Assembly: GCA_002682825.1 (NCBI GenBank)
Contig: NOKP01000061.1
Location: 1 to 63,062 of the forward strand
DNA from: Neonectria sp. B-13
Lineage: Eukaryota > Ascomycota > Sordariomycetes > Hypocreales > Nectriaceae
Direction: 5' to 3'
DNA length: 63,062 bases
Shown: positions 47,964 to 59,219 of the stretch, in pieces
How positions within the stretch are numbered: the stretch's first letter is position 1
Layout of the letters: each line of letters begins with the position of its first letter
Translations under genes and position numbers: made by a program
The notes under the pieces: model-generated
Databases searched by the model: none
The model's input: the letters and a program-made list of their open reading frames with translations, nothing else
Told to the model about the DNA's origin: nothing

Positions 47964-49006
47964 TCATGTCATAACATGGTGCTGTATATTGGCCTTGTGT
48001 CTCTCAAGGCCATCCCTGCGCGCAAATTTTCGCTTTTCAGGCGGATTTGGACAACCAGGAACGTCGCATCGCCATGGTTTCCGGTGCTTGTTGCAGTGTT
48101 TTCTGCGTTGGAGGTTAGCGGATGGTGAACGTGTCCGATAGACCCAGAAGGCTAGAGGGACCAATTGGCAAGGCGTACGCGAATGATGAATTCCGTTCAA
48201 AGAGCACTAGGGTGCCGTCCTTGTTTACCCCACCCTTGTCGCATTCCTGTTCCCGGGGACAGTAATACGAGCCCTTGCCTCTCTGCTTCAGTGCGTCCAT
48301 GTCGATTCTGGCGAATTGTTCGTCCTCATCCTCTCCTGATTCATCCGTCATCGACATGTTATCGTCGGGTGACTGAGGACTTGACGATGACATTTGCGAA
48401 TTTGAGAGCATATTTTGGCTGCTGTGGACTCTAGGTTCTACTTTCACCGGTGTTGGCGGGTGCAGCAAAGGAGTTCGCTTTATGCCGTAGAAGTGGTGGG
48501 CTGTGTCGGGCGGCAACGCGAGAGGAGCTGGCTGCCAGATATCCTGCACCTCGCGTGAGAACTTCTCAGCTAGGCCTCGGATTTTGCTATCACGGGATGT
48601 TAGCCGTACTCGACCACATCACCTTAATGGATGATTGGTATGCGGGAGTGTCTTACTGGAGCCTTTTAACCTCAGCATCCATTTTTACAATGGGAGACAG
48701 GTCGGAGACGTTGTTCACTCGCCTCGATTGCTCGTGCGCATCAGTAGCGGCCATCTCCACATGCGGTCCTGTAACCATGAGGTCGGTGAGGCTGGAGAAG
48801 ACGCGTGCAAGGTGGGTCAAGTAGTCGCCCATGTCAGTATTGGGCAGGGCTGAGGGTGGCGCTGCGGCGGTTGGCGAGGGAGTCATGGCAACTTTGCTGA
48901 TGGCATGGTCTAGCTGGCTGCGCACCAAGGAGTCTATGGAGCTGGTGCTGCCAGGTGTGGCTTTGATTCCAGACTCGAAAACCTGCACCACTGACGGCAT
49001 CGACAT
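47964..49006 (-). CDS. C2H2-type zinc-finger regulator
   Basis: Three exons, 48657-49006, 48179-48586 and 47964-48102, join in phase (introns 70 and 76 bp; donors GTAAGA and GTACGC, the second intron with a GCTAAC branch site) to give 298 residues. The N-terminal half is an uncharacterised helical region (IDSLVRSQLDHAISKVAM; SSLTDLMVTGPHVEMAATDA). The middle is acidic (MTDESGEDEDEQFARIDM). A cysteine-rich piece YYCPREQECDKGG leads to ERNSSFAKHCNKHRKPWRCD, VPGCPNPPEKRKFARRDGLE and RHKANIQHH. That is an atypical C2H2 arrangement known from fungal regulators, with a CDVPGC...H...H finger preceded by a C-x-C...H half-finger. Likely nuclear and DNA-binding; targets unknown. The Met at 49006 is the only in-frame start near the beginning of homologous-looking sequence. 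Confidence 0.8.
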
Positions 49007-49596
49007 GGTGTAAGGAGGGAGCTCGCCTGCGAGGTAGGCAGTTTGCTTCAGACTATCCGCCGCCCAGCTACGGCTCCGGCCCGGTGCACTGGGCCAACCC
49101 CGCGGGGCCTAGCGATAGCGAGCGCCTAGTGGCACCGAGACGGGGCCAGCTTCGGCGCGGCGCGGCGGCGGAGACGGCAGAAGCAGCAAAAAAGAAAGCA
49201 CCTTTTGAAGGGGAGGGGAAGGGAATGGTAGATAGCAGAAGGTTCGATGGAGGGACGAGGGGTCGGGCCCAGGGGGCAGGGCTCAGGCGCAACAGAAGAA
49301 AAGGGATGCGCGAGTCGATCGCAGAGGACGAGGCGTGACCGTCGGGTAGATATTCGTGGGCGGGCTGCGCAGTACTTCGTAGGTACATGGACTCTTGGAG
49401 CGCGGTGCTCTGATGGGGGGAGACCAGCAGCAAGCCAACGACTGTTGGGCACACTCTCAGCTCTCTCAAAAACAGGCGGTGTCACTCGGTTGGGCGAGGA
49501 GGTCTTGACGATGCCGCAAGTAGGTCGATGGCGACGGCGCGGCGACGGCGGCGGATATTTCAATGTTTCGACAACAAGGCAGACCAACAGGCGGAC

Positions 49597-49636
49597 GACC
49601 AGGCGACCAGGCGACCAGGCGACCAGGCGACCAGAC
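49597..49636. repeat. Five tandem 8-bp units (GACCAGGC)
   Basis: Four exact GACCAGGC units followed by GACCAGAC, in the promoter-side spacer of the C2H2 gene. No known function. Confidence 0.9.
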
Positions 49637-50118
49637 GTTGCCTTCTTTTGTCCCGCGAGCCCTTAGACTCTGCTTCTTATGAGGCCAGTGAGAGGCAAGA
49701 CACGCAGTGCCGGGCACGGGCATGGCTCTTTCGATGGAGTGACTAATGATGAGGGAAGGAGATAACAACCCCAAGGTAGCGCTAGTAATGCACGCAGGGA
49801 CGCTACCAGCCGTCTCGCAGCTTGTACCTGGGCGCTGTCTCCCGTACGGAGTACGGAGTACTCAGAAGTAGACGCAGACTTCGTATTGTGGCAGCAACAG
49901 CCCTGACAGCCCTGGAGTTGCTGGCCAGACTAGCCAGTCGATCGGTGTCCCGCACGAGCTCGCACATGGGGTCCTGGCCTGGCCAATTGGTGCCCAGTTG
50001 TGCATCTGGTCACTCCCCATCTCCACTCTATCCCGGTCTAGCTCATCTGCGGGCTGGAGACCGTGGTGGCCCATCGGTGGCCCGTCCGTCCATCGCGCGT
50101 CCGTTCATGACCCGCCTG

Positions 50119-50146
50119 CCCATCGCCCATCGCCCATCGCCCATCG
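50119..50146. repeat. Four tandem 7-bp units (CCCATCG)
   Basis: CCCATCG repeated exactly four times in the upstream region of the Fungal_trans_2 regulator. No known function. Confidence 0.9.
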
Positions 50147-51133
50147 CCACACTAATCTACTGTAATACCTGTGCATGCTGCGGCCCAACCATCTCCAATG
50201 CACGCGCGGAGTCGGAGTCAACGACCATCACAGTACTAGTAATTCCCTACCTTATGTACGATATCTTGGCTTGGCCTGGCCCATCCCTTTCACCACACCG
50301 TCCAGAACGCCACGCATTAACACCCCGTCCCTCCCTCCACTGCAAGTTGACCAGCCCCGAACGCCTAGAGGTGCGTGAGGCGCATGAGGCGCGTGAGGCG
50401 ATGGGTGGGTGAGGTTCCTCCCCAAATTGCCCGCCTTCGCGATCTCCGTTGGGCAACGCTGGCTCTGTCATCGTGATGCGGCGTCCTGCTAACCATTGAA
50501 AAAGCACCGTTTTTGTTGCCCTTATGCCAAGACTGCATCTGTCCGCAAGATCGAAAGCTCGGTGTCCTCTGGGGTGGATAGCGGCGTTGTGTCCAACCAC
50601 CAGGCTTGTTTCCCACCGGCAGGTCCTCCAAGACCGATGGGAAGGGGCCCCCACGCGCTCGAGACCCTACCTTGGTTGACCTGCCTTTTAATGCAGGTAT
50701 CTCCCCAGACTCGCTCACACCATGCTCATGCTCTTCCTCTTGTTTCCCCCTTTCGCCCCCGCAATCCCAGTGCCCCTCCATTCAATCCACTCTTCGACGC
50801 CGCGGATTTTTGCCTTGAAGCGAACCACTCTCTTGGTATCCAAGAGACGACGCGCCTTACCGAGAGAACTTTGCGCGGCCCCCCCCCCCCCGCTAGTCCC
50901 CGTCGTCTCTCTGGCCCGTGGCCTTGTTGTCGCCGGGCGCTGTTCGGCGCCGTCACTGCTGTTGTGACCCGGTCACCTCCGATTGCCGTGCCACTCACAT
51001 CAGTCACTCATCTCCTCTCTCTCTCCACTACTGCTTAAGGCAGGCAGCTTTGCTTAGCACTGCAGGCTCGTCGGCAGCCGTCCGACGCGTCCAGCAGATC
51101 TGCTGGGCCTGAGCTGCTAGGTACCGGTATAGG

Positions 51134-54088
51134 ATGGAGGACTCATCAGGCTCCGGCCGTCCACTGAAGCGTGTCAAGTATGCGCGACATCAGGAACATC
51201 ACGTCCTTGCCAACATAGCCGCCCCGGGGATCATCAGGTCTGCCGACGACGTCCTTGACCCCTTGACCAAAGCCCCATTGTTTGATGCCCAATGGCAACA
51301 AACAGGCTTGACGTTTCCGTCCGAGATGCTCCTAAACGTCTCTGAGATGGTCTCCTCCAGTCCTCCTTGGTCCACGGCCTTTCCAGGTGAGGAAATATTC
51401 TGTCAGCCCTCCTCACCCATCTTCAACTTCATCGTCAACCTGTCTCTTTCGTCCCATCAGCCTTGTCTCTCCCTGGTTCACGTTGTCTTGGCCCGGCACT
51501 GTGACCCTCCATGGGCCCCGTGGTGGATCGACATGAGGGTCCTGGGTCCCAGTCGTGTAACCACGCAGTGAGGAGAGAGACAACATGCAACCGCCCCACT
51601 CCCGCTCTCATTCTCGCTCTCACTTTCACCCCGCCCAACGATTCCCATCTCCCGTCCTCCGTCTTATTCCCGTCCCCCCCCCCAATCCAAGGCGCTGAAG
51701 CTGTTCAGGGCCCATAATCATGCCATGGTCGACTTTCAAGTCGGTAAGCTAACCTTCCATGCAGCACCGCAGCTCGCAGGGCCTGATATCGAGTTTCCCG
51801 CCGCCACATCCGTTCATCCTCAAACCTTGTCTCATCAGGTCTCTCCACAGCCCCACCTACCTCGCTTGCTTCCCGCCATTCCGTCTGATCAACTGGAGGC
51901 CACTGTTTATCCCCAAAACACTCACCTACTCCGGCCGCCTCAAAAGGACCTCCGGAGTCCCTTCACTGACCCCGAAGTCCGGTTGATCGAGTCCAGCGTG
52001 CCTCGTTATATCCGCCCTGAAAATGGTCAACTGAATAGCTATGTCAAGTTCAATTGGCCGTCAAGAAGGCCGTCTATTCGACCGGCTGCATCTGACACTC
52101 TCTCCAACGCCGATGTGGAGGAAATCATCTCAGATTCGATACAACAGACGTCGACGGCGACCGTCAGTCGTAGTTCCAGTATTGTCACGCTCATCGGACC
52201 ACCAGGAGCTCCTTCTTCGATAAATGGGACGACGTTTTCACCGGGCTACTCGAGTTATGCCAGTTCTTTCACAATCCCATCGCCGCCGATGGGGTCGGTG
52301 TCACCAGTACTTCCATACGAGGAAACGCAAGCTGGAACGCCTGGCGAGCCGGGGAGAATCCCTCCGCTATTTGGGTTTTCAACCTATATGGATCCGATGG
52401 ATAGGAGGTTATGGGATTTCTGTGCGTTCGCTTCCTTGATTCTGGTTAAGCTATCCCGTCACCCCTCTTGGGTATCCTACTTAGTGCGCCGTTGTTATCA
52501 AGGTCTAACACCCTCTTCATATAGATATCCAAAACTGGTGCCCTGGTAGAAGTGTTCTCAAAGAAACTAACCTGTGGCTGACGAACTTTGCCAGCATGCA
52601 TGGGAATGAAGGCATTATATGCGCCATCCAGAGTCTAGCGGGCATATATATCTATGATTATCTCCCTGATGAACGTATTCGGAGGCGCGTCAACGAACGG
52701 TACATACAGGCCGATGAGATCTTTCGCAGTCTCCTCGTCGATCCAGGCAGCTATCAAATCGGGAAGGGCAGTGAGGTCATTACCATAGCTGTCATTCTCT
52801 CGATGCAAGATGTAAGTTAAGACATCTCTGAGGGGGTTTCTCTCTCCTGACTCGCTGGCCTAGATTGTCCTCACTGAGCGTCGGCTCAAAAAGCCGCATA
52901 AGCCTCGTTGGCTGGCTGGCTTCCAGCAAGGAGAGCACTTCCTCCAGATGACAGACCCTGGAGGTCGGTTCTGGCAAGACGACAACATCCAGCTCGACAA
53001 TCTCCGCATCTCGCAGTCCATCATCGTAGGTCGGGCTATGATTCTCGCCCAGCCAATGATGGAACTTCCTTCGCCAGAGACGCTCGACCCGGTGCAGGAG
53101 GCGTCAAGATTCGCCTGGTTATTGTACGGCACCGAGGAGACCATGTATGAGATCCACGGAGGCTGTGGCTTCTCGAAGAAACTGCTGCATACCATGAGCC
53201 AAATCACCTACTGCGCTGCGCGCCTGCAGCAGGAGCCAGGGAGCAGCATGGTGCCCATGACGGCGAGATACCTTCACCGCGAGCTGTTGGAATTGCGCCA
53301 GTGGAGCGGCGAGTCGGAATCATGGGAAGCCGCCCGGAAGCGTCCCCAACTGATTGAGTGGATAAGAGCGAGGCCAAACGACTATGTCATCAACACGCAC
53401 AACGAGATGACGGACGCGACGGCCGAGGCGTGGAGGTTCGCTGCGATTATTTATTTGCAGTGTCGACTTCTGAGGTACGGATTCGGTGTGATGGGGCGGA
53501 GGGTTTGCCTCAACGAGCGCTCCTTGACTCGGCTGGTGTTATCGTGGTGATGATGTAATGTGCTGACTATATTTTCAGGCTGCCTCGCAACCACCCGGAG
53601 GTCCTCAGCAACCTGAGCGACCTAGCCAAATGCATCCGCATCATGCCCACGTCTGGCTCACACTTTACTGCCCAAGCACCCCTCTTGCCAGTGTTCTTCC
53701 TAGGCTTACTTACTACGGAGCATGATCACCAAAACGTCTCGGAAGCTTGGTTCGAACAGGTCGTGCGAACGCCAGTGCGGAGTGTAGGTTTTCTCTTTTC
53801 ATTTCTCTCTTCATCTCTAGTTCCTGTTGAATTATCCTCGGCAGTCTGGTTCTGCTGCTCATGACTACGCCACTATTACAATACAGATTAAGGTACTAAC
53901 CGACCTCGCAGAGCGTGCCACCCTTGTACCAGGCTCTAAAGCGCATCCGGGCCTGGATCAACGCCGAAGTCGAAATCCCGTTTATGCCCACCGCATTGCC
54001 CAAGTCTATCGGCACGAGGTACCCTTGGTGGGAAAACTTCGTCACAAAAGTCCGCGAGAAAGAAGAAGAGACACTGTGCCTGACTTAG
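51134..54088 (+). CDS. Fungal_trans_2 (PF11951) regulator without a visible Zn cluster
   Basis: The C-terminal exons are clear and in phase: one ending at 52421, then 52525-52811, 52864-53474, 53579-53783 and 53912-54088 (stop TAG). They encode a Fungal_trans_2 domain: WCPGRSVLKETNLWLTNFAS, MHGNEGIICAIQSLAGIYIY, DYLPDERIRRRVNERYIQAD, HFLQMTDPGGRFWQDDNIQL, EIHGGCGFSKKLLHTMSQIT, ATAEAWRFAAIIYLQCRLLR and YPWWENFVTKVREKEEETLC. The 5' part is uncertain. An ATG at 51134 starts a basic peptide (LKRVKYARHQ), and an open frame from about 51690 (ALKLFRAHNHAMVDF...) continues to 52421, but the phases between them do not join. No Cx2Cx6C Zn cluster is visible in the 5' region, although most proteins with this domain have one. 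Either the DNA-binding exon is missed, or this is a domain-only regulator. Nuclear; targets unknown. Confidence 0.75.
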
Positions 54089-54166
54089 ATGGCCACAGTT
54101 TATAACCATCCTCGCCACCTTTCAAAAAAAGTATTGCAGTTTCGTGGATAGTAGTGTCGCTAAGAA

Positions 54167-54577
54167 TTGGCAACCCATTACAAGAGGATGCATTCGGCAA
54201 TCGGCCAAGCGACCATCCAACGTTCTCTCAACTACATCCAGGTTGAAGACCTTTTTACTGCTAAGGGGCGACTGGAAGATTGGAGCCCCCTGCACCAGAA
54301 CCCGTCCTCACTTGAGAAGGTGGTCATCTTTGACAATGACCTACGTGATCTTGCCTGCGGTCATGCCGACACGCTCCGAGAGCTCGACGACTCATGTCTG
54401 CCGAACATCAGCTGCGTGTATAAATCGCGCAGCGAGCCCGCTCTGATGTCTCCCCGCTCAAGTCTCCTGGAATTGTCTCTAGCAGAAGCCCTGTTTGCTC
54501 AACAACGCTTCAAGGAGGCAGGAGAGCTTTGCCTGAACATTGAGTTCTGGACTTGCACACATGCGGAGTTGCACTAG
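54167..54577 (+). pseudogene. TPR-like fragment
   Basis: An open frame of 136 codons immediately downstream of the regulator, with LEKVVIFDNDLRDLACGHAD and SLAEALFAQQRFKEAGELCL. The latter looks like one tetratricopeptide helix pair (AEALFxQxxFKEAxELC). No start context, no partner repeats and no family assignment. Probably a relic joined to the next one. Confidence 0.35.
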
Positions 54578-54608
54578 ATGTTGCTAAACACTGCCCTGCC
54601 TCTCCCGT

Positions 54609-55108
54609 TTGAATAACGGAGTCGCTTTTGATAGCTCGGGAGCCCTCCGATCATGCTTCGATGATCTATTGCTTTGGTCCAAGGCGCTCATGCAAGCCTG
54701 GAGAGCTTCTAATGCGCGCCAATGCCATCACAAGCACCAGCAAGCCTCGCAAGACCCCAGCGAGAGGGGTCTCTCAGTCTCCCTGGCCACCGCGCAAACA
54801 CTGCACTTTCCACTCGCTGGGAATAAGAAGCAACAGTACGCCCTTGGCCTCTTCAATCAGCAGCTCCAACCACGGAAATGAACCTCGTCACAAATCCCGA
54901 TGTCAATGGCCGAGACTACTCCATCGGTAAGGACTCTAGGGGCCATCTGGTCATCGGTCACACTGGGGAATTTGGTGGCTTTCTTGTCGCGTACTAGACC
55001 TTTCCAGACGATGATTGCTCCCTGGTGGTTCTCACCAACTCGTTCCAGATCAATGGAGACCCCACCAACATAATCACTCAACTGCTGGCACAGAATCTAT
55101 TTGACATG
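54609..55108 (+). pseudogene. Serine beta-lactamase-like protein (PF00144), C-terminal relic
   Basis: Plus-strand pieces give NNGVAFDSSGALRSCFDDLL, LWSKALMQAW, HFPLAGNKKQQYALGLF and, one frame over, NPDVNGRDYSIGKDSRGHLV, IGHTGEFGGFLVAY-stop-TFPDDDC, SLVVLTNSFQINGDP and NIITQLLAQNLFDM. The GHTG is the third active-site box (equivalent of KTG) of fungal beta-lactamase/transpeptidase-like proteins. The nucleophile-bearing SxxK half is missing. The in-frame TAG at 54994-54996 replaces an expected Trp (TGG to TAG, a RIP-type transition). It is not functional and ends tail-to-tail against the DUF3295 relic. Confidence 0.75.
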
Positions 55109-56003
55109 AGGCCAGTGGCTCAGAATGTTATCTCCAATGCCATTCATCATCAACGGCGCCTCATCCGAGTCGTTGGGACAGCCTCCCAGGGAGGGGCCAT
55201 TAAGGGCCATGCGGGATTGAGGAATGGCCGAGGGGGATTGCGAGGCATGGTTGCCCAGATTCCGCGCTCGGTCAACGCGGTCGTTTTACGCCAGCATGAG
55301 AGTGACGAGAGATCGCCTCAATGTCAGGCTGGCCTTGGAGTCGGCTTGTTGAAAGAGGTTGTCATCCACGCTGGGTTTGCCACTGTCCTCGATGGAGTCC
55401 CTCCAGTCCGGAGAGTCGTCATCGTCGTCAATAGCACTCTCATCGATGTATTTAGTGTCGGTCGGAGTCGACAGCAGCGTCATACTCAATGGTTCTGAAG
55501 GAGGCCTGCTTGTTCTTTTTGGCGAGGGCACTCTTGAGGTAATCGTCCCCAGAAGAACCGCCAACCTGGAATATCGGCTTCTTGACAATGAGAATGTTTG
55601 GCTCGCGGTTGTCGAGACTCCGGTCTTGCCCTGTTAAGGATGAAGATGCTCCCAGAACAAATATGGCAGGCTACTTCTTGGACCGCACGGGCTTCAGAGC
55701 AGGAGAGATGGCGGGCTCGGGGATCATGTCGGTCGTGAAACACTAGGCGGCGTTGGGAGCCACGATAGGACGCGACGGTGCCGGGGGTGAAAGCTTTTGC
55801 GATGCTTCTGAATGGTAGCTCATGGACTCGGTTCGCGATTGTGACTCGTCGGCGAGGACTCAACACTGCTAGACAGCTGGGGAAGGGCCGGGGTGTCATG
55901 TCGTTCTGACGGACGTTAGGCACGACAAAGCAGGTCTTGCGTTGCCAAAGTCGCCAGCTGAAGTTCTCTGGACTTCGGCCTTGTTCGACAGAATCAGCGC
56001 ATC
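55105..56003 (-). pseudogene. AreA-GATA-like/DUF3295 protein relic (PF08550, PF11702)
   Basis: From about 56003 downwards on the minus strand, ADSVEQGRSPENFSWRLWQR is the PF08550 motif (normally EQGRRLENLSWRLW). It is followed in shifted frames by DMTPRPLPQLSSSVESSPTS, KPIFQVGGSSGDDYLKSALA, KKNKQASFRTIEYDAAVDSD and KYIDESAIDDDDDSPDWRDS, then IEDSGKPSVDDNLFQQADSK, ASLTLRRSLVTLML and SPSAIPQSRMALNGPSLGGC. This order and the DSSDWEDS-SVDxxLFxRVDS-LTSRRSLxTxML pattern are those of the fungal DUF3295 family, of unknown role. Multiple frameshifts and stops mark it as a relic, though some breaks may be sequencing error. Confidence 0.7.
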
Positions 56004-56349
56004 GAGAGACCGCTCGCGTTAGTTAGCGCCAAGGGCAGGTGACAAACAGCTGCCGGAGATATCACTCCCCCGTCCACATGTCACAGATGTTAGCAAGATT
56101 GCCAATGCCGACCTTGTGAATGACGTGCGTATCCAACCGGTAGGGCATTGCAATTTCGAGCTGGAGTCAAGGAGGCTGGAGGGGAATGTATAGAGATCAG
56201 CGATATATTGCGACGTGTGTGATAATTAATCAAGCGGGAGGATGCACGAAGCGTAGTGATCAAAGTAGTATGTGGATATTTCGTGGAGGACAATGCTGGA
56301 GTTACTCCGGGAGGTGAGCGCCTCGGGGAGACAAGGCATACACTTGCTC
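56004..56349. other. Spacer between relics
   Basis: About 350 bases with no recognisable motif, though it might hold eroded upstream BCS1-like sequence. Confidence 0.3.
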
Positions 56350-56845
56350 TTCCATGGGAGTGTCGTCCGGTGGGCTCCTGAACGCAATCGATGGTGTTAA
56401 CTCCTACAGAGGTCGTGTCCTTATCATGACGATGAATGATCGTGAGCTCCAAGATAACTTTGGTCGTCCTGGTCGAGTTGATAATATCATAAGCACGAAT
56501 AATTCTAAGCTACAAGCCAACCCCCTTCTTCGTCCTGGTCGAGTTGATGATATCATTTACTTCCCAATGCTAACAAACAACAGGCAGCAGAGCTCTTTAA
56601 GCTCTTCTATAGCACCAAGGCGACCAAAGGAGACTTTACCAAAGAAGACTACAAGATTTTTAGGGAGACAGTCCCAGATGGCCTGTTTCGCATGCGAGCA
56701 TACAAAAGTTCATGCAAAAAGAATCGTCTCAAGCCTCAAAGGGCACTCGAGGATGCCCCAAAATGGGTTAAAGAGCAGAGAGGGAAGTTTAGAAACTGAT
56801 TGACAATGTGAAGCAGGAGCCCGGAACGTGGATAAAGATGCTGAG
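56350..56845 (+). pseudogene. BCS1-like AAA ATPase relic with internal duplication
   Basis: One frame reads SSGGLLNAIDGVNSYRGRVL and IMTMND, then RPGRVDNII, a spacer, and RPGRVDDIIYFPM. A second frame continues with QAAELFKLFYSTKATKGDFT, KEDYKIFRETVPDGLFRMRA and ALEDAPKWVKEQRE. GLLNAIDGVxSxxGRVLIMTTN followed by (L)RPGRVD is the Walker B/sensor region of fungal BCS1-like mitochondrial or cytosolic AAA proteins, and ELFxxFY...VPxGxF...WVKEQ is their C-terminal helical part. The RPGRVD(N/D)II block occurs twice (56466-56490 and 56532-56556), which no working protein of the family shows. Walker A is absent. Confidence 0.7.
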
Positions 56846-59219
56846 AAAGTGGTTCTAGAGGAGTTAAGAGATGTTATGAGCATGGTCAGGATGGTATTTT
56901 ATACACAGGATGAGATGATTGTTTTCAGGCCAAGTTCAATCCTCATAAGTTGACCGCTTTAGCTTACACTCCAAACATTCTTCTAATAGCATTTCTTCTA
57001 AGTTGATGTCTCTATACATTGCCGTTAGTGGGAGCAGTGTGTTGAGCTAGTCCTGCATCTAGAGAAGTAAGGTAGAGCAGAGGGAGAAGTCAAGTACGTT
57101 TTAGAATCACTCGATGAGATTTGGAGGATTGAGGACAGAGATGATGTTGGTGAGGGATAAAGAAGGCTATCCAAAGGGGGTCATTCATAACATATCCCAT
57201 TGTCATCTTCCAATGAGGGTCCTCCACAATATACCCCATCCTCATCTTCCACAGTTCACGTGGAGGATCAACATGCGAAGTCAACGTTCCTATCTCTAAT
57301 CGACTACGAAAATTGGATTGTACAACTCTCCAATGCGATTCAAAGCCACTATTGTATCATTTCTGGACTCTCCTGCTGCAACATAGAAGTCATTGCCAGA
57401 AGGCTCGGGGCCAGTCGTAGTAGTAGAAGTATACTCAGGTTCAGCTGTACACTAATACTTCTATAGCCTTCATTTTTCTTCAACAATTTCTTGAGCGATG
57501 TTTATTGCGCCCCATTCATTTTTCTTCAACTTATAAAAGAGCTAGTTGGATGATTAGCTTAGTTTACATCTTAAAGTCTCTGACTTACTGATTCATTTTT
57601 GGTCAGTAGGTATTGGATTTTCAACTCTGAGTGAGTGAAAGCTTGCGCTTAATGGAATTTTGGGTCATGGCTTTGCCTTGCTCTATGATTGCCTTGATAA
57701 TGAAGAGTTTGCGACTATTGTGAACTCAACGACAGGGTTGGGTCTGGCTTAGATGCTCTCCTAGCCCACATAGATTTAGAGCACTATGTTTACACTCTGG
57801 ACATTCAGGGTTGGTTTTCAACTAAAACTATATTAGCAGTGCGATGTAAATAGTAGATAGACATATCGATCTCAATCGACGCGCCGTTGCATGCTCAGTC
57901 CGCGGGAGAGGCAGGGGGTCAATGGTAAAGGGTTTGTTATGTCCGAGTAAGGTCAATAGAACGAAGCAACATCAAATCCTCCTGATCTTTGCCGCACTGA
58001 ACACAGCGATATAGATGCGACTTAATGCTACATTCCTGAGCGCACTTTTTTATATTCCATCAGTCATTTTAGCCCAGCTCAAATACCTAACTTGGATTAA
58101 CTTGCTATTTATAACAACACTGAGCTCAACTTACTATCGTCTACTGTAAGCTCTGTTTGAGTCTTCCCCTATTAACGCTAGGCAGGAGTCTATGCAACTC
58201 ATCTACATCCTTTGGTCCACTTAAGAGTTCGTTGAAAATCAGATAAGAGGCCTTAATCTTGCTCACTGTTAGATTTCTTGACTGTCTGGATTACCCTCTA
58301 ATGAGCTGACTGGATTATGGTGGGTTACCGCTTGTTATATACCAAGAGCACTTGTTAGTTTTGGTGATCTGGAAGCCACAGGCCCAACCTTGTTGGTTTC
58401 TGGACATTTTACCCTAGGGCTAGGGCAGTGAAGCGCCGTGGTGACATCAGGCTTTGTTAATAAATGTGATTCCTAAAGCGGTTCAGGGACTTTTGCCGAA
58501 ACCTGGCCTGCCCTTCGGCACAATAGGTACCACCTTGCTCGAAGATTGGCGAGTGGAACTGCTAGTCAAGACCTAGCTACAGTACTGTGTTCCCTTCTTC
58601 CCAATAACTTTAGGAATGAATGACCGAAATATCACTGGGCAAAGATATTCCACGCCTTTCCTCCCCATCAAGATGACATTTTCTTTTCCTCAGCTGTTGT
58701 CGTTGAAAAGCCTCTAGACTTGAGCGTAATCAACAACAGGGTAAGTACCCATCATTTCAGTTGTAGGCCCAGAAGCACGCAGTTCATCTTTTCCCTTGCT
58801 CCAATGAAGCTACGGCCAAAACCCCTCGCCAAAGCCTCGCGCCAAAACCGCATTGTTAAAACCTCTCGTGTGGCTCTCGGGAACAATGGCTCCTCTCTTA
58901 GAGACAGCCACTTATTGGCGGCATTATCTCTTACCTCTTCATGAATCTCATCACTTGTTGGGCTGTCCTTCCTTTGTCTTACTTACTGCTGTGACATTGG
59001 CTGCTACTGCAACCGATTTTGACATTCACTACTATCTTTGACTACTAGTGAATTCCTATTCTTTTGATCATTCTTAGAGTCTTGAAATGATCCTCCCAGC
59101 ATTCCTTGGGCTTGTACAATCGCTGTTTCTTCCCTCTCAATCCGACTGCACTAGGGCAGCATTTTCCTGGGTGGTGTCTTTACACTGAAGTGTGCGTTCT
59201 ACCAATAAAGTATTATTCT
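56846..59219. other. AT-leaning region without a recognisable gene
   Basis: About 2.4 kb of progressively more AT-rich DNA. An imperfect repeat of CCTCCACAATATACCCCATCC-like phrases lies at 57185-57270. No coding motif, RNA gene or transposon terminus identified. Confidence 0.4.

Larger units (their letters stand above)
49007..51133. other. Intergenic with short tandem repeats
   Basis: About 2.1 kb without a recognisable gene, between a minus-strand and a plus-strand regulator gene (divergent promoters). It holds GTACGGAGTACGGAGTA at 49844-49860, a palindromic motif I recall as frequent in fungal intergenic DNA, and the two short tandem repeats listed separately. A C run occurs at 50879-50890. 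Confidence 0.45.
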
